Assembly: GCA_025464585.1 (NCBI GenBank)
Contig: JAODGL010000130.1
Coordinates: 1-6,275, forward strand
Reading direction: 5' to 3'
Length of the DNA: 6,275 nt
DNA from: Methanosarcinales archaeon
Lineage (GTDB): Archaea; Halobacteriota; Syntropharchaeia; Alkanophagales; Methanospirareceae
A model generated the notes under the pieces. The model ran no database searches. It was not told where the DNA came from and saw nothing but the letters and a program-made list of their open reading frames with translations. The position numbers and the translations under genes were made by a program. Positions 1 to 5,494 of the stretch are shown piece after piece. The number at the start of each line of letters is the position of its first letter. Within the stretch, counting starts at the first letter, position 1.

Positions 1-168
1 CAGCCACTTCTTTCCTTTTTCCATGAAAATACCTGCGCCATCTGGATATTTTATGTTCTTCCTCCGCAATTCTGTCTTTATTCTCCCTTCTTTCACCAAT
101 TCTCCCTCTTTTGTACATACCTTGGTCTGACAAAAACTTTTGTGCAGATCAACCCCTGCGTATATCAT
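1..168 (-). CDS. IS110-family transposase, N-terminal fragment (runs off window)
   Basis: I translated the minus strand from the ATG at 166-168 and found an open frame of 56 codons to the window edge. The protein begins MIYAGVDLHKSFCQTKV. The GVDLHK motif is the hallmark N-terminus of IS110-family DEDD transposases and carries the first catalytic aspartate (residue 7). It is followed by a short beta-rich stretch ending in KEGRIKTE, also usual for the family. These enzymes catalyse recombination of IS110-type elements, which in characterised members is guided by an element-encoded bridge RNA. The start is supported by GAGGTGG (minus strand, 173-179), four bases before the ATG. After about residue 33 the reading frame looks less typical: the -1 frame gives YFHGKRKEVA near the edge, which resembles the family better. 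The copy may therefore be frameshifted. The remaining DEDD residues and the C-terminal Ser-containing domain lie outside the window. Confidence 0.8.
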   Translation of the reverse strand, partial: MIYAGVDLHKSFCQTKVCTKEGELVKEGRIKTELRRKNIKYPDGAGIFMEKGKKWL

Positions 169-172
169 TTTT

Positions 173-195
173 CCACCTCTATGCTTTTATAGAGG
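173..195 (-). promoter_or_regulatory. Hairpin covering the transposase Shine-Dalgarno
   Basis: The arms CCTCTAT (176-182) and ATAGAGG (189-195) are a perfect 7-bp inverted repeat around a 6-base loop. In the minus-strand transcript the proximal arm ATAGAGG overlaps the GAGGTGG ribosome binding site of the transposase. Folding would therefore hide the SD. TATA-like stretches on the minus strand (TATAAAAG, 184-191; TATGTTTAAG, 200-209) would start a transcript downstream of the distal arm, leaving the SD free. The folding and promoter use are inferred. Confidence 0.5.
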
Positions 196-212
196 CGAAC
201 TTAAACATACCA

Positions 213-359
213 TCAATTACTTTTATTCGCTTTAATATCTAAATTTTCCGCATATTTCGCTACCCTCTGAACATCTTCTCTTCCACTTTCCGAAAGAGGT
301 CTCAAAGGATCTTCTTCCTTCTTTTTAGCCTCTCCATGTTGGACTAAATAAAGCTTCAT
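213..359 (-). pseudogene. sixA: SixA-like phosphohistidine phosphatase, truncated by the IS110 element
   Basis: The minus-strand ATG at 357-359 opens a 48-residue frame starting MKLYLVQHGEA and continuing DPLRPLSESGREDVQRVA. This is the N-terminus of the SixA branch of the histidine phosphatase superfamily. In that family the RHG/QHG-motif histidine (here H8) is the phospho-accepting nucleophile, and the DPxRPLSxxGR segment follows it. Full SixA proteins are roughly 150-160 residues. This copy stops at a TGA after NLDIKANKSN, just where the family would continue into the second strand and the SGKxRAxQTA region, and the IS110 end begins there. The catalytic core is therefore incomplete. The missing 3' part may lie beyond the element, outside the window. 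Known SixA proteins dephosphorylate phosphohistidine on signalling or phosphotransfer proteins. The archaeal role is not established here. Confidence 0.8.
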
Positions 360-521
360 TGACAATGCCTCAATTTAGAAGAAAAATTGCAAAATGTAAG
401 AAGAGTGAAGAGGAGATTTTTCAGCTTCAAACTTTTCTTATTCCCCATTTGTCGAATTTTGACTTTTGCATTTTTCATTTTTCACTGTCTATTCAAAAAC
501 CCACAGAATTTTGAGCAGAGA
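360..521. other. Intergenic A/T-rich degenerate sequence
   Basis: This gap lies between the pdxS stop and the sixA start. It contains imperfect copies of TTTTGCATTTTTCATTTTTCAC-type simple sequence (about 463-486) and CAAAATG-like words, without a clear repeat unit. A minus-strand frame of about 40 codons overlaps the sixA ATG, but its composition looks random and I do not call it. A T5 run on the minus strand (495-499) just after pdxS could act as an oligo-T terminator. The sixA promoter should lie here, but no strong TATA box stands out. Confidence 0.4.
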
Positions 522-1421
522 CTACCACCCTCTCGCTTGCAACATCTCCTCCTCTCTCAGAACACTCACCTCAATCCCTTTCATCGGTATTCCCAATCCT
601 TTAGAAATCTCTGCAAGTTTCTTTGCATCATCGTAATTATTCACCGCTTCCACAATTGCAGAAGCCATTCTGGGCGGATTCTCCGACTTGAAAATCCCCG
701 AGCCGACAAAAACACCATCTGCTCCGAGTTTCATCATAAGAGCTGCATCCGCAGGCGTTGCCACTCCTCCTGCTGCGAAATTAACTACCGGCAATCGCTG
801 CAATTCCGCCGTCTCCTGCACCACTTCAAAAGATACTTTCAGCTCTTTCGCTACGTCTTTCAACTCTTCTTTGCTCTTTCCCTTTAGCGACCTTATGTCA
901 CCCATAATTAATTTCATGTGACGAACCGCTTCCTTCACGTCTCCCGTCCCCGCTTCTCCCTTCGTCCTTATCATCGCCGCTCCTTCCTCTATGCGCCGCA
1001 AAGCTTCCCCTAAATCGCGAGCACCGCAGACAAAAGGCACTGTAAACATTCTTTTATCCACGTGATGCGTATCCACCGGCGTTAGAACCTCGGATTCATC
1101 CACCATATCAACGCCCAACGCTTCCAGTATTTCCGCCTCTACAAAATGCCCTATGCGGCATTTCGCCATCACTGGTATCGTAACCGCGTCAATGATTTCA
1201 GAGATGACCGCCGGGTCTGCCATTCTTGCTACGCCGCCGGCTTTTCTGATGTCCGCAGGAACTGCATGCAAAGCCATAACAGCAATAGCGCCTGCGTCCT
1301 CCGCCACTATCGCCTGTTCTGCACTCGTAACGTCCATTATCACACCGCCCTTTTGCAAAGAAGCAAAACCGCGCTTCAAAAGCTCTGTTCCATGTCTAAG
1401 CTGTTCAATTTCTATCGCCAT
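522..1421 (-). CDS. pdxS: Pyridoxal 5'-phosphate synthase lyase subunit PdxS
   Basis: PdxS builds pyridoxal 5'-phosphate from ribose 5-phosphate, glyceraldehyde 3-phosphate and ammonia, in the DXP-independent vitamin B6 pathway. Ammonia is normally supplied by the glutaminase PdxT. The 299-residue protein matches the usual length and is a complete (beta/alpha)8 barrel. Key residues are visible: D30 in GGVIMDVTSAEQA, the lysine that binds ribose 5-phosphate at K87 (VMAKCRIGH), and the second catalytic lysine K154 (IRTKGEAGTGD). The phosphate-binding loops FAAGGVATPADAA (215-227) and GVFVGSGIF (236-244) are present, and the C-terminus ends ARGW. The ATG at 1419-1421 is preceded by GGAG at 1435-1438, a rather long spacing. 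The gene is divergent from trmG10. No pdxT is adjacent in this window, so it must be elsewhere, or free ammonia is used. Confidence 0.97.
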   Translation of the reverse strand: MAIEIEQLRHGTELLKRGFASLQKGGVIMDVTSAEQAIVAEDAGAIAVMALHAVPADIRKAGGVARMADPAVISEIIDAVTIPVMAKCRIGHFVEAEILEALGVDMVDESEVLTPVDTHHVDKRMFTVPFVCGARDLGEALRRIEEGAAMIRTKGEAGTGDVKEAVRHMKLIMGDIRSLKGKSKEELKDVAKELKVSFEVVQETAELQRLPVVNFAAGGVATPADAALMMKLGADGVFVGSGIFKSENPPRMASAIVEAVNNYDDAKKLAEISKGLGIPMKGIEVSVLREEEMLQARGW

Positions 1422-1458
1422 CTTTCTCTACCATCTCCATGATAATTTATTCTATACG

Positions 1459-1468
1459 AATATAAAAT
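1459..1468 (-). promoter_or_regulatory. TATA-like box for pdxS
   Basis: On the minus strand this reads ATTTTATATT. A start point about 25 bases downstream would fall near 1438, just before the GGAG of pdxS, leaving a leader of about 17 bases. The same AT-rich patch could also serve trmG10 on the other strand (ATATAAAAT). Inferred from archaeal promoter spacing. Confidence 0.5.
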
Positions 1469-1493
1469 GATTTTTTCTTTGGTAAAACTTTTC

Positions 1494-1502
1494 TTTAAAT
1501 TA
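1494..1502 (+). promoter_or_regulatory. TATA-like box for trmG10
   Basis: TTTAAATTA is centred about 22 bases before the trmG10 ATG at 1520. If used, the transcript would be leaderless or nearly so. If instead the patch at 1460-1467 is used, the leader would be about 30 bases and would include GGAAAG (1508-1513) as a weak SD. The sequence does not decide between them. Confidence 0.4.
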
Positions 1503-1519
1503 AAAAGGAAAGATTTAAA

Positions 1520-2590
1520 ATGGAGCTTGCTTTTGAATTGTCTCTTGAGCACGAAACACTGCCGAGAGCAGAGGTTTTTGCTTGCTTACACGCTTTGGGC
1601 ATCTCTTATGCTGAAAAAATGTTCTCCAAAGGGATATTGGTGGTTGACACACAACTTTCGCATGATGCTCTCGATACCTTATCAAGGCGATTAGGGATGA
1701 CGCACTGCATATATGAAGTGAAAGGGATGAGTAAGCCAGAGGAGAGGGAAATACTGGCAGTCGTCAAAGATGCTGATATGGGTGAACAAGGTCACACGTT
1801 TGCAGTGCGTGTTAAAGTAAAAAGCAACTTTAGAACCGAAGAGAAAAAACCGCTTTCTTTAGACGGAAGTTTAGAGAGAAAAGCGGGAGAAATCATAAAA
1901 CGAAAGGGTTATAAAGTGAACCTCACAAATCCATCTAAAACTTTTGTGCTCCTGTTAACAAAACAAACATGCTTTTTCTGTTCGCTCTTGCACTCCGCAA
2001 ATAAAAAACAATTTGAGGAGCGGAAACCGCGTTTAAGACCCTTTTTTTCGCCTGGCGTTATCCAGCCAAAAATTGCTCGTGCTCTTGTTAATCTCAGCGG
2101 GATAAAAAAGCGAGAGCTTTTTCTTGACCCTTTCTGCGGCACGGGAGGGATATTGATAGAAGCAGGTCTGATAGGGGCGACACTGGTGGGAATAGACGTG
2201 CAGGAGAAGATGGTGAGAGGCGCTGAAGAGAACCTGGAAGCTTATGGGCTGTCTGGAGATTTAATTATAGGCGACGCCTCTAAAATAGCATTGCAAGATA
2301 ATTGTGTTGATGCCGTGGTGACTGACATGCCCTATGGTCGTTCCTCTTTGATATCCGGCTCCGGCTACTTTTTTGCTGAATCACGCGCATTGTTCCTCGA
2401 GGGTCTATACCAAAATGCTTTGAATGAGGTACATCGTGTGCTTAAAACACGTGGAAAAGCAGTTATCGTATCCAACTCCTCTTCTCTTTTTTCCCTTTCT
2501 CTTGCGTACAATTTCCGTGTCCTCGAGAAACACAAGTACAGAGTTCATAAAAGTTTAAGTAGATACATCGCAGTACTTGAAAGGGAATGA
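1520..2590 (+). CDS. trmG10: tRNA (guanine(10)-N2)-methyltransferase, archaeal Trm-G10/Trm11 type
   Basis: This SAM-dependent enzyme methylates N2 of guanosine 10 in tRNA, giving m2G or m2,2G. The 356-residue protein has an N-terminal region typical of the family (MELAFELSLEHETLPRAEV), a THUMP RNA-binding domain at about 50-155, and a Rossmann-fold methylase domain from about 170. Visible motifs are RPFFSPGVIQPKIARALVNL (173-192), the SAM loop LDPFCGTGG (202-210), the acidic GIDV (224-227), and the catalytic motif IV DMPYG (269-273). The C-terminus YRVHKSLSRYIAVL is also family-like. Motif IV has Met where DPPY is the textbook form; the Asp, Pro and Tyr are kept, so activity is expected. The start is chosen because the N-terminus aligns with the family from residue 1. 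It is divergent from pdxS. A T5 run (2598-2602) follows the stop. Confidence 0.93.
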   Translation: MELAFELSLEHETLPRAEVFACLHALGISYAEKMFSKGILVVDTQLSHDALDTLSRRLGMTHCIYEVKGMSKPEEREILAVVKDADMGEQGHTFAVRVKVKSNFRTEEKKPLSLDGSLERKAGEIIKRKGYKVNLTNPSKTFVLLLTKQTCFFCSLLHSANKKQFEERKPRLRPFFSPGVIQPKIARALVNLSGIKKRELFLDPFCGTGGILIEAGLIGATLVGIDVQEKMVRGAEENLEAYGLSGDLIIGDASKIALQDNCVDAVVTDMPYGRSSLISGSGYFFAESRALFLEGLYQNALNEVHRVLKTRGKAVIVSNSSSLFSLSLAYNFRVLEKHKYRVHKSLSRYIAVLERE

Positions 2591-2610
2591 GGAAAACTTT
2601 TTATGCGCTA

Positions 2611-2620
2611 TTTATATATA
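2611..2620 (+). promoter_or_regulatory. TATA box upstream of the 95-residue gene
   Basis: TTTATATATA is a textbook archaeal TATA sequence. A start about 25 bases downstream, near 2640, would leave a short leader carrying the SD AAAGGTGA (2643-2650). It is the clearest promoter in the window and probably drives both the small gene and the regulator behind it. Confidence 0.65.
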
Positions 2621-2657
2621 ATAAAATCGAAATAAATAAGCGAAAGGTGAAGAAAAA

Positions 2658-2945
2658 TTGAAAGTGCGTTTACCAAATGGGAGAGAGATAGAAGCGATGG
2701 ATGTTGACTTTGAGACGATAAAAGAGGATTGGAATGAATACAGGCTGGAAGATGGCACGGTATTGAAGTTCAAGACAATAGTGAGCAGTATTATTCGCAC
2801 TGCGGACTACGACCCGATGACTGGAGACCCTGTTTACCACGTCCGCTCTACGAACATACTGCGGGTGAAAGTGCCGGAGGAGATGAAGCGGTTGCCCGTT
2901 ACGAGGAAACCAGGAGGAAAGGAAGAAGGTGTTGAAGTTGGTTAG
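2658..2945 (+). CDS. Small protein of unknown function, TTG start
   Basis: The gene encodes 95 residues from a TTG at 2658-2660. The start is supported by AGGTGA (2645-2650), seven bases upstream, and by a TATA box at 2611. The protein MKVRLPNGREIEAMDVDFE... has the feel of a small beta-rich fold: a strand, a helix around DFETIKEDWNEYRL (17-30), then EDGTVLKFKTIVSSIIRT and later strands ending NILRVKVPEE. It has a charged, Gly-rich, probably disordered tail. It has no signal peptide, no membrane segment and no cysteines, so it should be cytoplasmic. It resembles short conserved archaeal hypotheticals I have seen, but I cannot name a family. Its stop is 22 bases before the membrane regulator and no TATA box is seen between them, so the two are probably co-transcribed. 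Confidence 0.8.
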   Translation: MKVRLPNGREIEAMDVDFETIKEDWNEYRLEDGTVLKFKTIVSSIIRTADYDPMTGDPVYHVRSTNILRVKVPEEMKRLPVTRKPGGKEEGVEVG

Positions 2946-2967
2946 TTAAATTCGTTAGCAAAAGTTA

Positions 2968-3870
2968 ATGTCAGAACTCGTTAAATTAAGTGTATTGCAA
3001 TTTCTTATTGTTATCATAGCCATAGTAACTGCAGCTCATGCCGCTGGCTACAATGATGACGATTATTATTTTAACCAGCTCATCCTGGAAATCTACGTAG
3101 ACGAAACCGGCAAAGCGCTTGTAACAGGATACGTGGACGATATCAATGGCTTACCCTTCTTAAGTACGGCTGAATATCTCTATGAAAATGACACAAAACA
3201 ATTATACGCCCTTACAAACGGATTAACATGGAAATACGGGGACAAATGGGTATTGAATTTCTCCACTCGCGATTATTACACCGATTACCATACGGTCTTT
3301 TATTTACCCGAGGATGTGAAGCTACTGGTCAGTTGCTCTGAAGGGCTGGAATATTTTGTCACGACATCCAATGAATCGCTGGTTATAGATGTTCAGGGAT
3401 GTGACATTGAAAGTCCTGCGACCACGATTGAATACCGGCAGCCACTCGGAGAAACAGAAGGTGAAAGTTTCGACTTCAGCTCCGGCTATTTATTACTCCT
3501 TTTCGCACTCTCTGTTTTATCCCTCGCGCTTATCGTCGTCATCGTCAAACTGAAGCGAAGGGAATATATGCACCATGCAGGAGAACCGCAGTTGAAGGAG
3601 AAAGAAGGCAGAATCGAACCTGCGCCCGAAATGACGCGGGTGATGGAGACGTTAACAGATAGAGAGCGGGCAATAGTGAATGCGCTGCTCAAGCATAACG
3701 GCGAGATGACTCAGGCGGACCTTAGATATGAAACCGGGATTCCTAAGTCATCCTTAACCGGTATCCTCCGCTCGCTCGAAAGAAGGAAGATAATCATAAA
3801 GAAAGAATGGGGTAGAACGAACGTTATAGAACTATCAGAATGGTTCTTATCAAAAAAGGGAGGTAAATGA
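2968..3870 (+). CDS. Membrane-anchored winged-helix transcriptional regulator
   Basis: The 300-residue protein has four parts. A signal peptide spans about 1-26 (hydrophobic LIVIIAIVTAAHA). An extracytoplasmic, strand- and tyrosine-rich domain spans about 27-170. One transmembrane helix lies at about 174-195 (YLLLLFALSVLSLALIVVIV), followed by basic KLKRRE. A cytoplasmic winged helix-turn-helix spans about 228-292. The HTH reads LTDRERAIVNALLKHNGEMT, then QADLRYETGIPKSSLTGIL as helix and recognition helix, and RRKIIIKKEWGRTNVIEL as the wing. This layout matches archaeal one-component transmembrane regulators (DUF7345/DUF7343-like from memory, not searched), in which an outside signal is passed directly to DNA. 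The ectodomain has exactly two cysteines, C123 and C145, which could form a disulfide. The start ATG lacks a strong SD, so translation may be coupled to the gene before. Palindromes begin right at its stop codon. Architecture is certain from sequence; ligand and targets are not. Confidence 0.85.
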   Translation: MSELVKLSVLQFLIVIIAIVTAAHAAGYNDDDYYFNQLILEIYVDETGKALVTGYVDDINGLPFLSTAEYLYENDTKQLYALTNGLTWKYGDKWVLNFSTRDYYTDYHTVFYLPEDVKLLVSCSEGLEYFVTTSNESLVIDVQGCDIESPATTIEYRQPLGETEGESFDFSSGYLLLLFALSVLSLALIVVIVKLKRREYMHHAGEPQLKEKEGRIEPAPEMTRVMETLTDRERAIVNALLKHNGEMTQADLRYETGIPKSSLTGILRSLERRKIIIKKEWGRTNVIELSEWFLSKKGGK

Positions 3871-3871
3871 A

Positions 3872-3930
3872 CGTTCTGAACGCTTATTTGAACAATTCGT
3901 TCTGTTTTACTTTTTTATATCGTTCAGAAC
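3872..3930. promoter_or_regulatory. Operator-like palindromes GTTCTGAAC / GTTCAGAAC
   Basis: Two near-identical 9-bp palindromes, GTTCTGAAC (3873-3881) and GTTCAGAAC (3922-3930), lie 49 bp apart centre to centre. Flanking bases make a 10-bp inverted match: GTTCTGAACG against CGTTCAGAAC. Between them are a GAAC half-site (3890-3893) and CGTTCTG (3898-3904), which together form GAAC-5-GTTC. The downstream palindrome sits directly after the TATA box of the exported-protein genes, where a bound protein would block transcription initiation. The upstream one starts just past the regulator's stop codon. The natural candidate binder is the winged-helix protein encoded immediately upstream, which is inference. 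Confidence 0.6.
3914..3920 (+). promoter_or_regulatory. TATA box for the exported-protein operon
   Basis: TTTATAT preceded by a T-run (3911-3916). The expected start point near 3940 is just before the strong GGAGG (3942-3946), giving a very short leader. The palindrome GTTCAGAAC follows two bases later. Confidence 0.5.
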
Positions 3931-3955
3931 AAGATTTAAGTGGAGGTAATAAAAA

Positions 3956-4582
3956 ATGGAAAGCAAACACCGAAGGATTTTGTGCATGGGCGTTGTGACA
4001 GCGTTATTGCTGAGTATCGCAGGGACAGGTGTTGCGGCGGCGCAACAGGTGCATAGGGGAGCGAGGGGGCTATCATTGGCTGGAGTTGCGGAAGAGATTT
4101 CAACGAATGAAGCTCTGAAAGTGCCGATTAGAGTCATCCACAGTGGGTATGGCTTCGCATTAAGCGGGGACGAATTCCACGTGCTCAGGATGCATATCGT
4201 CAGGGCGAGGCACATCCGACCGATTTACATCAGAGGGCTCATGGAAGAGAACAAGAGCATTGAAGAAATAAGAGCAGAAATCATGGGAGCGGGCTGGACA
4301 CCCTTCTATCGCGGGCATCTGCGGCTTGGTGAAAACCACTACCTGCTTGTCAATATCAGCATAGGTGATCAGGGCGAAGCTCGAATCGTCAATGCTGATG
4401 TCCGGGAACGAGGCGAGGATGGAGAAACTGTGGGTAAGATTTCAGTAACCGTTATGGACTACGAGGGTCTCAGAATAGGCGATGGCACACTAACGATGTC
4501 GGAAGGAGAATATAGCGGTGAATACCGGGTGTTACTCGATATTCTCCCGCCACTGCGAAGGGTTAGGAGGGGAACAGAATGA
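3956..4582 (+). CDS. Exported protein of unknown function, 208 residues
   Basis: The protein begins with a clear Sec-type signal peptide: basic MESKHRR, a hydrophobic core up to about residue 28, and a likely cut in VAAA-QQ near 29-30. The mature part has no membrane helix, no cell-wall or lipid anchor, and no cysteine (the only one, C10, is in the signal peptide). It starts with a helical region, then a stretch around EIRAEIMGAGWTPFYRGHLR (104-123), followed by alternating strands (HYLLVNISI, EARIVNADV, GKISVTVMDYEGLRIGDGTL, GEYRVLLDIL), suggesting a beta-sandwich-like C-terminal half. It ends in a basic RRVRRG tail. The ATG has a strong SD, GGAGG, nine bases upstream. The stop overlaps the next ATG (ATGA), so the two are translationally coupled. 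I do not recognise the family. Location outside the membrane, and likely partnership with the next gene, are inferred. Confidence 0.85.
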   Translation: MESKHRRILCMGVVTALLLSIAGTGVAAAQQVHRGARGLSLAGVAEEISTNEALKVPIRVIHSGYGFALSGDEFHVLRMHIVRARHIRPIYIRGLMEENKSIEEIRAEIMGAGWTPFYRGHLRLGENHYLLVNISIGDQGEARIVNADVRERGEDGETVGKISVTVMDYEGLRIGDGTLTMSEGEYSGEYRVLLDILPPLRRVRRGTE

Positions 4583-5478
4583 GTAATAGAAGATCTAAAG
4601 TGGGAGCGATATTAGTGATGGCAGTGTTTTTGCTCGGTATGGCGTCTGCGGTAAGTGCACAGCATTTAAAGCCGTGGGACGAAGCAGCGAAAGAGAAATA
4701 TAATACTGCGAAGACAGAATACAAGAAACTTAAGAGCTTCTACGAAGATGCAAGACAGGACTGGATAACGGCGAGGAACAAATATGTAGCGTATAAAACT
4801 GCAGAGAATCTCGAAAACGCACTTGAAAAAGGGAAAGATTTCCTGCTGAAAGCAGATAAGGTGCTGGTTGGTTATTTGGAGATGGTCAGCACATACGTGG
4901 AAGGCGAGCCAGGTCTCAGTGATAGGGAAAGGGAGGAAATCATCAGCGAGCTGGATTCGTATATCAGATGGCTGGAAGAAAAACAGCCGGAAATAGAGAA
5001 TGCGACAACGAAGAAGGAATTGACGGATATAGCTATAACAGTCAGAAATAAATGGCAAGAAATAAGACCAGCTACGAAAAGAATCGTCGGGCAAGTAATG
5101 AATGCAAAGGTCCTGTGGGTCATAAACAACGCAGAAACTGCATCGGTTAAAGTGGGGGATGAAATAGAGCAATTAAAAGAGCAGGGGAAAGACACAACGG
5201 ACCTGGAAGCCTGGTTAGACGACTTCAACACGAAGATTGACCTTGCGAAGGAGAAACATCAAGCGGCAAAAGAGAAGTATGCAGCAATCAGAAACGTTCG
5301 AGATGCGGATAAGCTGTTTAGAGAAGGGAATACCTTTGTGGATGAAGCGAACCAGTATCTGAGAAGTGCGTATGAAGACTTGAGAGAAATAGTGAAGGAG
5401 TTGAGGAAATATAAAACCGGTGAAGTTACAGTTGGCGGAACAGGACGATTAACAGCCGAGAACATAGATTTTGAATAA
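4579..5478 (+). CDS. Exported all-helical protein with internal repeat
   Basis: The 299-residue protein has a signal peptide (basic MSNRRSK, hydrophobic core, probable cleavage at VSA-QH, residues 27-28). A Lys/Glu-rich, almost wholly helical body follows, without cysteines or a membrane anchor. Two segments align without gaps at an offset of 165 residues (about 58-103 and 223-268). They share A58/A223, A65/A230, K68/K233, Y69/Y234, A71/A236, G85/G250, F88/F253 and A92/A257, which points to a duplicated helical hairpin. The middle (about 115-215) forms further helices. The final 20 residues switch to a Gly/Thr-rich strand-like tail (GEVTVGGTGRLTAE). Six tryptophans (33, 62, 131, 159, 180, 212) are spread through the helices. 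Translation starts in the ATGA overlap with an SD, AGGAGGGG (4565-4572). No family is recognised. It may be a surface or pseudoperiplasmic structural or binding protein. Confidence 0.88.
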   Translation: MSNRRSKVGAILVMAVFLLGMASAVSAQHLKPWDEAAKEKYNTAKTEYKKLKSFYEDARQDWITARNKYVAYKTAENLENALEKGKDFLLKADKVLVGYLEMVSTYVEGEPGLSDREREEIISELDSYIRWLEEKQPEIENATTKKELTDIAITVRNKWQEIRPATKRIVGQVMNAKVLWVINNAETASVKVGDEIEQLKEQGKDTTDLEAWLDDFNTKIDLAKEKHQAAKEKYAAIRNVRDADKLFREGNTFVDEANQYLRSAYEDLREIVKELRKYKTGEVTVGGTGRLTAENIDFE

Positions 5479-5494
5479 ATGCAAAAGGAAATGG

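Larger units (their letters stand above)
1..218 (-). mobile_element. IS110-type insertion element, tnp-proximal end
   Basis: The element comprises the transposase start plus about 45-50 bases of upstream non-coding DNA. Its outer boundary is inferred only from where the SixA reading frame stops making sense, around 213-225. IS110 elements usually lack clear terminal inverted repeats and target duplications, and I see none. The short upstream non-coding end would suit a group whose guide RNA lies at the other end (IS1111-like), but the far end is not in the window. Confidence 0.6.

Noticed and set aside
440..500. CRISPR or tandem repeat array
   Set aside because: Words such as TTTTGCA and TTTTTCA recur but without a constant unit, spacing or spacers.
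360..521. About 40-codon minus-strand frame overlapping the sixA ATG
   Set aside because: It is made of degenerate AAAATGCAAAA-type sequence, has no good SD, and shows no protein-like features.
387..887. Plus-strand open frame of 166 codons
   Set aside because: It is antisense to the end of pdxS and low-complexity DNA; the product is Phe/Arg/His-rich with no recognisable domain.
1146..1470. Two overlapping plus-strand frames opposite the start of pdxS
   Set aside because: They are shadows of the well-supported pdxS frame on the other strand and have no SD or family features.
3872..3930. Palindromes as a terminator for the regulator gene
   Set aside because: Each palindrome has only 4-5 bp arms with a single central base and cannot fold as a hairpin; the long-range pairing would need a 38-base loop. 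Operator use fits better.
4666..5231. Minus-strand frames opposite the helical exported protein
   Set aside because: Long antisense frames are expected opposite Lys/Glu-rich coding sequence; the plus-strand gene has signal peptide, SD and operon context.
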